From Burkholderiales bacterium (lineage in GTDB: Bacteria > Pseudomonadota > Gammaproteobacteria > Burkholderiales > SG8-39): a stretch of DNA of 64,000 nt. Under the pieces are notes generated by a model. That model saw only the letters and a program-made list of their open reading frames with translations, ran no database searches and was not told the origin of the DNA. Positions 36,628-45,142 of the stretch are shown here, one piece after another. Location: the NCBI GenBank assembly GCA_014860445.1, contig JACZJT010000010.1:1-64000 (forward strand). Reading direction: 5' to 3'. A program made the translations under genes and the position numbers. Numbering within the stretch: position 1 is the first letter of the stretch; each line of letters opens with the position of its first letter.

Positions 36628-37911
36628 CTATTGTGTCTGACGGCAATGCGTTTCGCGCACAAACACGAGCAGCACGAGCGCAGCGGCCAGCCATACCAGC
36701 ATCAGCGTGAATCCTGCGCGGTAGGCATCGAAATCATAGACGCGCACGCCGTCGATCAGGGTTCCGGTCCAGCGCCGGTCCAACATCCAGCCGACCGCCG
36801 GCTGCATGATCATGCCACCCAGCATATTGCCCATGTTGGCGATGCCGCCCGCGGTGCCGGCCAATGCCGCTGGTGTGGATTCCTTGGCGATCGCAAAGCC
36901 CACCATCACGGCAGAAGAGGCGCAGCCGATAAATCCGAGCAGTACGACCAGCAAGGACAATGGCAACCCCGGAATCAGCAGCGCCGCGCACCACCCTGCA
37001 GTGGCGAGCAGGGCGCCCAGGACATACAAGGGTTTGCGCTTGCGCAGACGATCGGAGAGCGCGCCTACGAACGGTCCCGCCACCGCCCAGGAAACCAGCA
37101 GCAGCGAAGTGATCATCGACGCCTGCGAGGTGCTGATCCCGTAGTGCGTACTTAGAAACGGCACGCCCCAGAGGCCGCCGAAGGTGAGCGCCGGCCCCGA
37201 AACCGCGCCTGAGATCAGGAATACTAGCCAGACATTGCGCGTCGCGAGGGCACGCCCGATGCTCTCGAATATCGGCGCGTGTCGCGAGGGCGGCGTCGGC
37301 GCGTAGCTGGCGTAGCCGCGCTCGGTCGGGTCGTCGCGCACCGCCACCCAGATCGCCACGGCCAGCAGCCCCGTCACGACGGCAGCAACACTGAGCACAT
37401 TGCGCCAGCCAAAAGCGTCCACGAGCATGCGCAGCGGAACGCCGGCAGAAACTGCGCCCAGAACCCCGCAGGCCAATGCAAGACCGGAGAGCATGGCGAA
37501 ACGCGTCGGTGCGAACCAGTGACCGGCGAGCTTGAGCATGGAAACGAAAGCGACGCCGACGGAACCGCCGATCAGCAGGCGGCCCAGCCCCGCGGCAGTG
37601 TATCCGGGTGCAAGCGCAAACAGCAGGGTACCCGCTGCCGCGATTGCCGCGCCCGCGGTAAGCACGCGCCGCGGTCCCCAGCGGTCAGCCAGCAGTCCGG
37701 CTGGAATCTGAATGGCGACATAGCTGTAATAGTAGAACGCGGCGAGATTGCCCAGCGCGGCCGCGCCCAGCGCGAACTCCCCCATGAGTTCGCGCGTAAT
37801 CACCGCCGGCGCGACACGCTGATAGAAGCCGATCAGATAAAATGCCGCGCCCAAACCCCACATTGCGAATGCAAGGCGCAGCGGCGGATAGGGTCGCTCG
37901 GTCGAATTCAA
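36628..37911 (-). CDS. MFS transporter
   Basis: 427 residues, 12 predicted membrane helices in two halves split by a polar loop at about 195-220. MFS motif A after helix 2 appears as LLADRWGPRRVLTAGA. The N-terminus YLIGFYQRVAPAVITREL resembles hexuronate/organic-acid and sulfoacetate-type carriers of the ACS or related families. Substrate unknown. It may belong with the catabolic island but the 345-base gap and lack of a shared promoter leave this open. Confidence 0.85.
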   Translation of the reverse strand: MNSTERPYPPLRLAFAMWGLGAAFYLIGFYQRVAPAVITRELMGEFALGAAALGNLAAFYYYSYVAIQIPAGLLADRWGPRRVLTAGAAIAAAGTLLFALAPGYTAAGLGRLLIGGSVGVAFVSMLKLAGHWFAPTRFAMLSGLALACGVLGAVSAGVPLRMLVDAFGWRNVLSVAAVVTGLLAVAIWVAVRDDPTERGYASYAPTPPSRHAPIFESIGRALATRNVWLVFLISGAVSGPALTFGGLWGVPFLSTHYGISTSQASMITSLLLVSWAVAGPFVGALSDRLRKRKPLYVLGALLATAGWCAALLIPGLPLSLLVVLLGFIGCASSAVMVGFAIAKESTPAALAGTAGGIANMGNMLGGMIMQPAVGWMLDRRWTGTLIDGVRVYDFDAYRAGFTLMLVWLAAALVLLVFVRETHCRQTQ

Positions 37912-37976
37912 GGAGTTACTTGCTCTGGATTGGAGGGGGACCCGCTGCGCTTCGGATCATTTCCGCAGAATGCCTG

Positions 37977-38363
37977 TCAGCATTGCTCCCAGGGAAGACC
38001 ATCGTGACGCCAACCGGTGATGGAGTTGCGCCGGTGATGTTCGTTCAGCTCACCCTCAAAGCCGTGCAGCACGTTGTACACCTGCGTAAAGCCGGCCTTT
38101 TCCAGCGCCGCACCGGCGTCCAGCGAGCGGTTGCCGCTGCGGCAGATCAACACCAGCGGGCGGTCTACACTGGCCGCTTTCTTCACGTGGCCGACGAAAT
38201 GCGGATTGACCTCCCAATCCGGACCGTCGTTCCAGGGAATCATGATCGCGCCCGTAGGGTGGCCGACGAACAGGAACTCCATTTCGCTGCGACAATCGAT
38301 GAATACCGCACTCGGATTCTGGTGCAGAAATTCATGGGCTTCCTTGGGCGTCAGATGCTGCAT
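37977..38363 (-). CDS. Rhodanese-like sulfurtransferase domain protein
   Basis: 128 residues from ATG 38363 (MQHLTPKEAHEFLHQ). One rhodanese domain with the persulfide Cys in the six-residue loop LICRSGNRSLDAG, and FIDCRSEMEFLFVGHPTGA earlier. Single-domain proteins of this type move sulfane sulfur or detoxify cyanide; the partner is unknown. Divergent from metH with a 272-base gap. Confidence 0.9.
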   Translation of the reverse strand: MQHLTPKEAHEFLHQNPSAVFIDCRSEMEFLFVGHPTGAIMIPWNDGPDWEVNPHFVGHVKKAASVDRPLVLICRSGNRSLDAGAALEKAGFTQVYNVLHGFEGELNEHHRRNSITGWRHDGLPWEQC

Positions 38364-38576
38364 GGGCCGATGGTCTCTTGGAAAACCGCTAGTATAAAGC
38401 CAGCCGTCGATGCGCGCGACCCGGCATGCGGCAGGGGGTTGAGAGACGCCAGTCCGGGTGGACAAAGAGCTCTGCAGCGGGCTAAAATCCGACTATGCGC
38501 CGATTTGATGTCAGATTGCGGGCGCCGCCGGCACTAAGACTAAGCGGGCGAAAAATAAATTCTGCTAAAGCGAGGG

Positions 38577-38609
38577 AACCCGTACCTGGCTGGCAGGGCG
38601 GGTTTTTTT
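38577..38609 (+). terminator. Intrinsic terminator in the metH leader
   Basis: AACCCG (38577-38582) pairs with CGGGTT (38599-38604), with an inner CCTG/CAGG stem and a 5-base loop, followed by a run of seven T (38603-38609). It points toward metH and ends 27 bases before its ATG. No gene stands upstream on this strand, so it probably ends a regulatory leader or a small RNA; CGGG at 38545-38548 could pair with the CCCG of the stem as an alternative fold. Confidence 0.75.
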
Positions 38610-38635
38610 ATTTGTAAATTAAATCCAAACATAAC

Positions 38636-41600
38636 ATGAAGAAAGCGGCACAACTTGAAGGCCTGCTCGGCGAGCGCATCCTGATTCTGGACGGCGCCAT
38701 GGGCACGATGATCCAAAGCTACAAGCTGAAGGAGGCGGACTATCGCGGTACGCGATTCGCCGATTTCGCGCAGGACCTCAGGGGCAACAACGATCTGCTG
38801 TCGCTGACGCAGCCCGCCATCATCCGCGAGATCCACGCGGCCTATCTGGACGCCGGCGCCGATATTATTTCAACCAACACCTTCAACGCCAATGCGCCAT
38901 CGATGGCCGACTACGGCCTGCAGGACCTGGTGTACGAAATCAACCGCGAGGCGGCTTGCGTCGCGCGCGCCGCCGTTGACGCCTGCATGCACCAGGAGCC
39001 CGGGCGAAAATGTTTTGTCGCCGGGGTGCTTGGCCCGACGACCAAGACCGCTTCGATTTCCCCTGATGTCAATGATCCGGGTTTCCGCAATATCGATTTC
39101 GATACCCTGGTTGCCGCCTACAGCGAGTCGCTGCGCGGCCTGCTCGACGGCGGCGTGGACCTGATCCTGGTCGAGACCATTTTCGACACGCTCAACGCCA
39201 AGGCCGCGCTGTTCGCCATCGACTGCACGTTCGAGGCACGCGGGCGGCGCTGGCCCATAATCATCTCCGGCACCATCACCGACGCGTCCGGGCGCACGCT
39301 CACCGGACAGACTCCGGAAGCATTCTGGAATTCGGTGCGCCATGCGCGCCCGCTTGCGGTGGGCCTGAACTGCGCGCTGGGCGCGAAGCTGATTCGCCCC
39401 TACATCGAGGAGCTATCCGGTGTCGCCGACACCTATCTCAGCTGCTATCCCAATGCGGGGCTGCCCAATCCGCTGTCGGAGACCGGCTATGACGAGACGC
39501 CCGACTATACTTCCGGCCAGCTGCAGGAATTCGCCGAGAGCGGCTTTCTCAATATCGTCGGGGGCTGCTGCGGCACTACGCCGGCGCACATCAAGGCAAT
39601 AGCGCGCGCGGTCAGGGAACTGCCGCCGCGGCCGGTGCCGCAGATCGAAAGGAAGCTGCGCCTGTCGGGCCTGGAGCCGCTCAACGTCGGCGACGAATCG
39701 CTGTTCGTCAACGTGGGCGAGCGCACCAACGTCACCGGCTCCAAGGCCTTCGCGCGGCTGATCCTCGCGGGCGACTACACGGCGGCGCTGGCGGTTGCGC
39801 GCCAGCAGGTCGAGAGCGGCGCGCAGATGGTGGATGTGAACATGGACGAGGCGATGCTCGACTCGCACAAAGCCATGGTCACCTTCCTCAATCTGGTCGC
39901 ATCCGAGCCCGATATCTCGCGCGTGCCGCTGATGCTCGATTCGTCCAAGTGGTCGGTGATCGAGGCCGGGCTGAAATGCGTGCAGGGCAAGGCCGTGGTG
40001 AATTCGATTTCTCTCAAAGAAGGCAAGGACGAGTTCGTGCGCCAGGCGAAGCTAGCGCGACGCTACGGTGCGGCGGTGATCGTGATGGCATTCGACGAAC
40101 AAGGCCAGGCCGACAGCCTGGAGCGGCGCAAGATCATCTGCCGGCGCTGCTACGAGATCCTCACCGGTGAAGTCGGTTTTCCGGCCGAAGACATCATATT
40201 CGACCCGAACATTTTTGCCATCGCCACCGGCATCGAAGAACACAGTAATTACGCGCTCGATTACATCGAGGCGACGCGCTGGATCCGCGCCGAGCTGCCG
40301 TACGCGCGGGTGTCGGGCGGCGTATCCAATGTCTCCTTCTCCTTCCGCGGCAATGACCCGGTACGCGAGGCGATCCATACCGCCTTCCTCTACCACGCAA
40401 TCAAGGCCGGCATGTCCATGGGCATCGTCAACGCCGGCCAGCTTGGCGTGTACGGGGAGATACCCAAGGACTTACTGGATCATGTCGAAGACATCATCCT
40501 CAATCGCAGGCCGGACGCGGCCGAACGCATGGTCGCGTTCGCCAACACCGTCAAGGGCGGCGGCAAAGTGCAGGTCGAGGATCTGGCCTGGCGCGAGGAC
40601 AGCGTCGAGGCGCGCCTGTCGCACGCGCTGGTCAAGGGCATTACCGACTGGATCGTGGAGGACACAGAAGAGGCGCGACTGCAGGCCGAGCGCGCGGGCG
40701 GACGACCGATCCACGTGATCGAGGGCCCGCTGATGGACGGAATGAACGTGGTCGGCGACCTGTTCGGTGCCGGCAAGATGTTCCTGCCGCAGGTGGTTAA
40801 GTCGGCGCGGGTGATGAAGCAGGCGGTGGCGCACCTGATTCCCTACATTGAGGAAGAGAAGGCAAAGCTCGCGCTCGAATCCGGCGAGGCGGCAAAGCCC
40901 AAGGGAAAGATCGTCGTGGCTACGGTCAAGGGCGATGTGCACGACATCGGCAAGAACATCGTCGGAGTGGTGCTCCAGTGCAACAATTACGAGGTCATCA
41001 ACCTCGGCGTGATGGTGCCGGCAAGCAAGATACTGCAGGTTGCGCGCGACGAGAAGTGCGACATCATCGGCCTGTCGGGGCTGATCACGCCGTCGCTGGA
41101 GGAGATGGCGCACGTCGCGCACGAGATGGAGCGCGAAGGCTTCACCATTCCGCTGCTGATCGGCGGTGCCACCACCTCGCGCGTGCACACGGCAGTGAAG
41201 ATCGCGCCGAATTACAGCGGCACCACCGTGTACGTTCCGGATGCGTCGCGTTCGGTCGGCGTATGCTCCAGCCTGCTGTCCGAAGATATGCGCGAAGAGT
41301 ATATGCGCTCGGTGCGTGCCGACTACGACAAGATTCGCAGCCAGCACCAGTCGCGGCAGCCGCGGACCCCGTTGCTCATGCTTGCGGCAGCGCGCGCAAA
41401 CGCGCTCATGACGGACTGGCAGGCGTACGCGCCGCCCGCGCCCGGATTCATCGGGGTAAAGGAGTTTCGCGACTACGATCTGGCCGCGATCGCAAGTCAC
41501 ATCGACTGGGGACCGTTTTTCCAGACGTGGGAATTGTCCGGGGCTTACCCGAAGATTCTGCAGGACCCGCTGGTAGGCGAGGCGGCGCGCAACGTATTCG

Positions 41601-42367
41601 CCGAAGGCCAGGCGATGCTCGAGCGGATCATCGCTGAAAAATGGCTAAGCGCAAACGCAGTCATCGGCTTGTTCCCTGCCAACAGTGTCGGCGACGATAT
41701 CGAGATCTACACCGATGAATCGCGCACCCGTGTAGCGGCGCACTTTCACAATCTACGCCAGCAGGCGCAGCGGCCTGCGGGAAAGCCGAATTACTGCCTC
41801 GCGGATTTCGTTGCGCCCAAGGCGAGCGGCGTGAAGGATTATATCGGCGCTTTTGCAGTGACCAGCGGCCTCGGCATCGAGGCGCGCGTGAAGGAATTCG
41901 AGGCCAGGCACGACGACTACAACGCCATCATGTTGAAGGCGCTGGCCGATCGCCTTGCCGAGGCCTTCGCCGAGCACTTGCACCAGAAAGTGCGGCGCGA
42001 GTTGTGGGGCTATGCCGCGGACGAGGCGCTCGACAACGAGGCGCTGATTCGCGAGGAGTACCGCGGCATTCGGCCCGCGCCCGGCTACCCCGCCTGCCCG
42101 GACCATACCGAGAAGCGCGATTTGTTCCGCTTGCTGGACGCGCCGGGCATCGGCATTACGCTAACGGAGAGCTACGCCATGTGGCCGGCGGCGGCGGTGA
42201 GCGGATTCTATTTTTCCCATCCGGAATCGCAGTTTTTCGCGGTCGGCAAGATCGACCGCGATCAGGTTGAGGATTATGCGCGGCGCAAGGGCCTGAGTCT
42301 GCCCGATGCCGAACGGTGGCTTGCGCCGCAGTTGGCGTACGATGCAGTCCGATCGGCCACCGCCTGA
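38636..42367 (+). CDS. metH: Cobalamin-dependent methionine synthase
   Basis: Methylates homocysteine with methyl-cobalamin and 5-methyltetrahydrofolate. 1243 residues, all four modules: homocysteine domain ([15 protein letters not shown]; zinc Cys in GLNCALG and [10 protein letters not shown]), folate domain ([19 protein letters not shown]), cobalamin domain with lower ligand His769 in [12 protein letters not shown], and the activation domain with SAM-binding [15 protein letters not shown]. It needs cobalamin, made or imported elsewhere. The leader terminator suggests control by attenuation. Confidence 0.97.
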   Translation: MKKAAQLEGLLGERILILDGAMGTMIQSYKLKEADYRGTRFADFAQDLRGNNDLLSLTQPAIIREIHAAYLDAGADIISTNTFNANAPSMADYGLQDLVYEINREAACVARAAVDACMHQEPGRKCFVAGVLGPTTKTASISPDVNDPGFRNIDFDTLVAAYSESLRGLLDGGVDLILVETIFDTLNAKAALFAIDCTFEARGRRWPIIISGTITDASGRTLTGQTPEAFWNSVRHARPLAVGLNCALGAKLIRPYIEELSGVADTYLSCYPNAGLPNPLSETGYDETPDYTSGQLQEFAESGFLNIVGGCCGTTPAHIKAIARAVRELPPRPVPQIERKLRLSGLEPLNVGDESLFVNVGERTNVTGSKAFARLILAGDYTAALAVARQQVESGAQMVDVNMDEAMLDSHKAMVTFLNLVASEPDISRVPLMLDSSKWSVIEAGLKCVQGKAVVNSISLKEGKDEFVRQAKLARRYGAAVIVMAFDEQGQADSLERRKIICRRCYEILTGEVGFPAEDIIFDPNIFAIATGIEEHSNYALDYIEATRWIRAELPYARVSGGVSNVSFSFRGNDPVREAIHTAFLYHAIKAGMSMGIVNAGQLGVYGEIPKDLLDHVEDIILNRRPDAAERMVAFANTVKGGGKVQVEDLAWREDSVEARLSHALVKGITDWIVEDTEEARLQAERAGGRPIHVIEGPLMDGMNVVGDLFGAGKMFLPQVVKSARVMKQAVAHLIPYIEEEKAKLALESGEAAKPKGKIVVATVKGDVHDIGKNIVGVVLQCNNYEVINLGVMVPASKILQVARDEKCDIIGLSGLITPSLEEMAHVAHEMEREGFTIPLLIGGATTSRVHTAVKIAPNYSGTTVYVPDASRSVGVCSSLLSEDMREEYMRSVRADYDKIRSQHQSRQPRTPLLMLAAARANALMTDWQAYAPPAPGFIGVKEFRDYDLAAIASHIDWGPFFQTWELSGAYPKILQDPLVGEAARNVFAEGQAMLERIIAEKWLSANAVIGLFPANSVGDDIEIYTDESRTRVAAHFHNLRQQAQRPAGKPNYCLADFVAPKASGVKDYIGAFAVTSGLGIEARVKEFEARHDDYNAIMLKALADRLAEAFAEHLHQKVRRELWGYAADEALDNEALIREEYRGIRPAPGYPACPDHTEKRDLFRLLDAPGIGITLTESYAMWPAAAVSGFYFSHPESQFFAVGKIDRDQVEDYARRKGLSLPDAERWLAPQLAYDAVRSATA

Positions 42368-42385
42368 CAAGCCGTAGCCTGAGAA

Positions 42386-42513
42386 CCTGTTGCAGAATGA
42401 ATTTTGCAACAGCCAATATGAGGGAGTATGAGGGGACGCCCCCCAAGGAGACTTTCCCGTCAAGCGGGATCGAGGCCTTCGGGGCGTGTCCCCTCATGTT
42501 GAAACAGACTCTA
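42386..42513 (-). repeat. Dispersed palindromic repeat, copy 1
   Basis: About 128 bases just after metH. Read on the minus strand it starts TAGAGTCTGTT, then ATGAGGGGACACGCCC, CTTGACGGG, TCCCCTCAT and ends in the perfect inverted repeat CTGTTGCA/TGCAACAG (42387-42412). The same succession is found at 53574-53702 on the plus strand, about three-quarters identical by eye with one or two indels. Both copies are intergenic. The ATGAGGGGA/TCCCCTCAT pair gives an outer stem. It may be a REP- or MITE-like element and may also end metH transcripts. Confidence 0.7.
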
Positions 42514-42599
42514 GGCCGTCCCGCTGCGGCCTGACTTCGGGGAGCGCGAGCGGATACCGCCGCTCGCATTGTTACAAACTTCAACATGAGGAATTTCAC

Positions 42600-42947
42600 A
42601 TGAGTATCGTCCGTCATAAGCCCGCAAAGATCCTTTCCGGCGCCGTCGAAGCGAACGGCATGGTTTATGTCGCAGGTACTGTGGCCGACAAGCGACCGGC
42701 TTCAGTCAAGGCGCAGACCGAGGAAATCCTCGGCAGCATCGATGCGCTGCTGGCGCAGGCCGGCAGCCACAAGTCGAGGGTTGTTTCAGCGCAAATCTGG
42801 CTCGCAGACATCCGCACGCGCGATGAAATGAATCAGGCCTGGATCGCCTGGGTCGACGCGAACAATCTGCCGGCACGCGCATGCGTCGAGGCCAAGCTTG
42901 CCACAGCGGACATGCTGGTCGAGATCGCGGTAATCGCAGTGAAATAG
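42600..42947 (+). CDS. RidA/YjgF-family protein
   Basis: 115 residues from ATG 42600 (MSIVRHKPAKILSGAVEANG). RidA fold with VYVAGTVADK, TEEILGSIDALLAQAG and the C-terminal Arg region PARACVEAKLATADMLVEI, where RidA enzymes have the Arg for imine hydrolysis. The canonical R105 is in ARACVE, one of the variant subfamilies, so deaminase activity toward 2-aminoacrylate is likely but not sure. AACATGAGGAA precedes the ATG. Confidence 0.87.
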   Translation: MSIVRHKPAKILSGAVEANGMVYVAGTVADKRPASVKAQTEEILGSIDALLAQAGSHKSRVVSAQIWLADIRTRDEMNQAWIAWVDANNLPARACVEAKLATADMLVEIAVIAVK

Positions 42948-42954
42948 GGCCAAA

Positions 42955-43485
42955 TTGAAAATCTGCGCCAGTGCGCTGGCGCTGTTTGCCACCTGTGCCG
43001 CGCTCACCGCCTGCGCGCCCGAGCTGGATTGGCGCACATTGACCGTGCCCGAGGGGCAGTTCGCCGTGCTGCTACCGGGCAAGGCGCGTCAGGAAACGCG
43101 CACGCTAACCACCGCAGCGGGCGAGCTTACGATGACGATGCACGCCTGCAGCGTGAAGCAGGGGACCATGGGCGTGGCCTATACGGAATTTCCGGCCTCA
43201 GTCCTTGCAGCGGAACAGGTGAGCGTGCACCTGGATGCCGCGCGCGATGCGCTGGTGCGCAACATCCGGGGCAGCGTGCGACTTGAGGAAGACATCAGAA
43301 TCGAAGGATTGCCCGGGCGGCAGGTGTACGCAGAAGGCGAGGCCGGCGCACACACCGCTTTGCTGAAAGCGCGTTTCCTCGTATCCGGCAATCGGCTCTA
43401 TCAGATCGCCTACGTTGGTGCGAAAGACGATCTTTCAATGGCGGACATCGACATGTTTCTGACGTCGTTCAGGCTGCTGCGCTAG
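42955..43485 (+). CDS. Predicted lipoprotein of unknown function
   Basis: 176 residues from TTG 42955, 7 bases after ridA. N-terminus KICASALALFATCAALTAC is a lipoprotein signal with lipid-carrying Cys20. The mature part FAVLLPGKARQETRTLTT and ALLKARFLVSGNRLYQIAYVG resembles small periplasmic proteins whose conserved strand pattern starts with a P-G-x pair, but I recognise no named family. Likely co-transcribed with the RidA gene. Confidence 0.8.
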   Translation: MKICASALALFATCAALTACAPELDWRTLTVPEGQFAVLLPGKARQETRTLTTAAGELTMTMHACSVKQGTMGVAYTEFPASVLAAEQVSVHLDAARDALVRNIRGSVRLEEDIRIEGLPGRQVYAEGEAGAHTALLKARFLVSGNRLYQIAYVGAKDDLSMADIDMFLTSFRLLR

Positions 43486-43492
43486 CTGCTCG

Positions 43493-44950
43493 CTACTTGC
43501 GCCAGAATCCGGGCGTAAACACCACCAGCAGCGTGAACAACTCCAGTCGTCCCAGCAACATCGCGACGGTGCAGACCCAGGTCTGGAAGTCGTTCAGTGA
43601 GGCAAAAGTTGTTGCTGGTCCCACCTGACCCAAACCGGGGCCGGTATTGTTGATCGAGGCAATCACCGCGGAAAATGCGGTGACGATATCCAGACCGGAA
43701 GCGGCGAGCAACATGGTCATGGTAATGACCGTGCCGTTGTACACCAGGATGAAGGCGAGCACGGCAAAAATGATGTTGTTTTCGATCCGCGCCCCGGCGA
43801 GCTTCACCGGCACCACGGCGCGCGGATGGATGATGCGCGTCATCTCGCGCACCGCCTGGTGCGCCATCAGCCTGGCTCGGATCATCTTTATGCCGCCCCC
43901 GGTCGAACCGGAGCAGGTGGCGAAACTGCACAGGAACAGCATCCATACCGGCGCGAATATCGGCCATAAATTAAAATCGACGTTCGAGTAGCCTGTTGTG
44001 GTCGCGATTGAGACGACGTTGAACGCGGAAAAGCGCAGCGCAGTCCAGAAATCCGGATAGGTCTGGTTCGCGAGCAGGTAATACGCGATCCCGAGCACGC
44101 TGCCGGATACCAAGAGCAGAAATAGCCAAGCCTCCGGGTCGCGCGCGTAGGGGCTGAAGCTCAAGCGCTGCCACGCGAGGAAGTGGGTGCCGAAGTTCAT
44201 GCCCGCCAGCAGCATGAAATAGATCGATACCGCTTCGATTGCCGGGGAATTCCAGTAGGCAAAACTCGCGTCGTGTGAAGAAAATCCACCCAGTCCCATG
44301 GTGGTGAACGCGTGCATCATGGAATCGAGCCAGTTCATGCCGGCAAACCGGTAGGCGAGCAGACAGGCAGCTGTGATCATGAAATACACCAGCCACAGGC
44401 CCTTGGCGGTCTCCGCGATGCGCGGCGTCAGCTTCGTGTCTTTCATCGGGCCGGGTGTCTCCGCCTTGTAGATCTGGCTTCCGCCCACACCCAAAAGCGG
44501 CAGGATGGCCACCGCCAGCACAATTACTCCCATGCCGCCAATCCAGATGAGAAAAGTCCGCCATATATTGATCGACGGCGGCAGCGCGTCCAGGCCGGAG
44601 AGCACCGTCGCCCCGGTAGTGGTAAGCCCGGAAACCGTCTCGAAGTAGGCGTCGGTGAAGGAGAGTTCCGGCAGGTAGATCAACAGCGGCAGGGTGGCAA
44701 AGGCCGGCAGCACGGTCCACACCAGCGCTACCAGGAGAAAACCGTCGCGTGCTTGCAACTCGCGTCGATGCTTGCGCGTTAGCGCCCACAGCACCGAACC
44801 GGCGAACGCGGTCACAAGAATCGCTTCGTCGTAGGCGGTTTGTGCTGCATCGTGGAGAAGAAAGGACCAGGCGAGAGGGAAAAACACGCAAAGCGCGAAA
44901 ATCAAGATGACCACGCTTAGCACATGGAGAACTGCAAGAATTCGGACCAT
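43493..44950 (-). CDS. trkH: Trk potassium uptake protein TrkH, copy A
   Basis: K+ channel subunit of the Trk system (inner membrane). 485 residues from ATG 44950. Four M1-P-M2 repeats with filter loops SGLTTTGATVL (110-114 TTTGA), TTMGLGGFSSHD, ATTTGYSN and NNTGPGLGQVG; each retains the key glycine. It is the downstream member of two tandem trkH copies of equal length that are about 85% identical by eye, and it keeps the more usual first filter. 192 bases separate it from copy B. No terminator or promoter is obvious in that gap. Confidence 0.95.
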   Translation of the reverse strand: MVRILAVLHVLSVVILIFALCVFFPLAWSFLLHDAAQTAYDEAILVTAFAGSVLWALTRKHRRELQARDGFLLVALVWTVLPAFATLPLLIYLPELSFTDAYFETVSGLTTTGATVLSGLDALPPSINIWRTFLIWIGGMGVIVLAVAILPLLGVGGSQIYKAETPGPMKDTKLTPRIAETAKGLWLVYFMITAACLLAYRFAGMNWLDSMMHAFTTMGLGGFSSHDASFAYWNSPAIEAVSIYFMLLAGMNFGTHFLAWQRLSFSPYARDPEAWLFLLLVSGSVLGIAYYLLANQTYPDFWTALRFSAFNVVSIATTTGYSNVDFNLWPIFAPVWMLFLCSFATCSGSTGGGIKMIRARLMAHQAVREMTRIIHPRAVVPVKLAGARIENNIIFAVLAFILVYNGTVITMTMLLAASGLDIVTAFSAVIASINNTGPGLGQVGPATTFASLNDFQTWVCTVAMLLGRLELFTLLVVFTPGFWRK

Positions 44951-45142
44951 GGGGAGCGATCTTCCCAACTCAGGGAATGCGTGCGCCCGCGCTCATGGCG
45001 CGGTGTGCGGGCTTGTCCATACGGCTCGGTCCGAGCATCATTTCGTCGCTATTTTCTTGCTTCGACGCGCACGGCTGCGTCCGCGCCGGAAGGCGGACAA
45101 AATGCAGCATCGCGAAGGACTGTTGCACTCGTCGCCTTCGGA

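Noticed and set aside
38466-38635. Known cobalamin or SAH riboswitch before metH
   Set aside because: Neither the B12-box nor the SAH-riboswitch core sequence can be found; only the terminator is certain. A search with covariance models is needed to be final.
40472-41500. 342-codon frame antisense to metH
   Set aside because: Low-complexity Arg/His/Asp composition, no start region or homology, entirely inside the well conserved metH modules.
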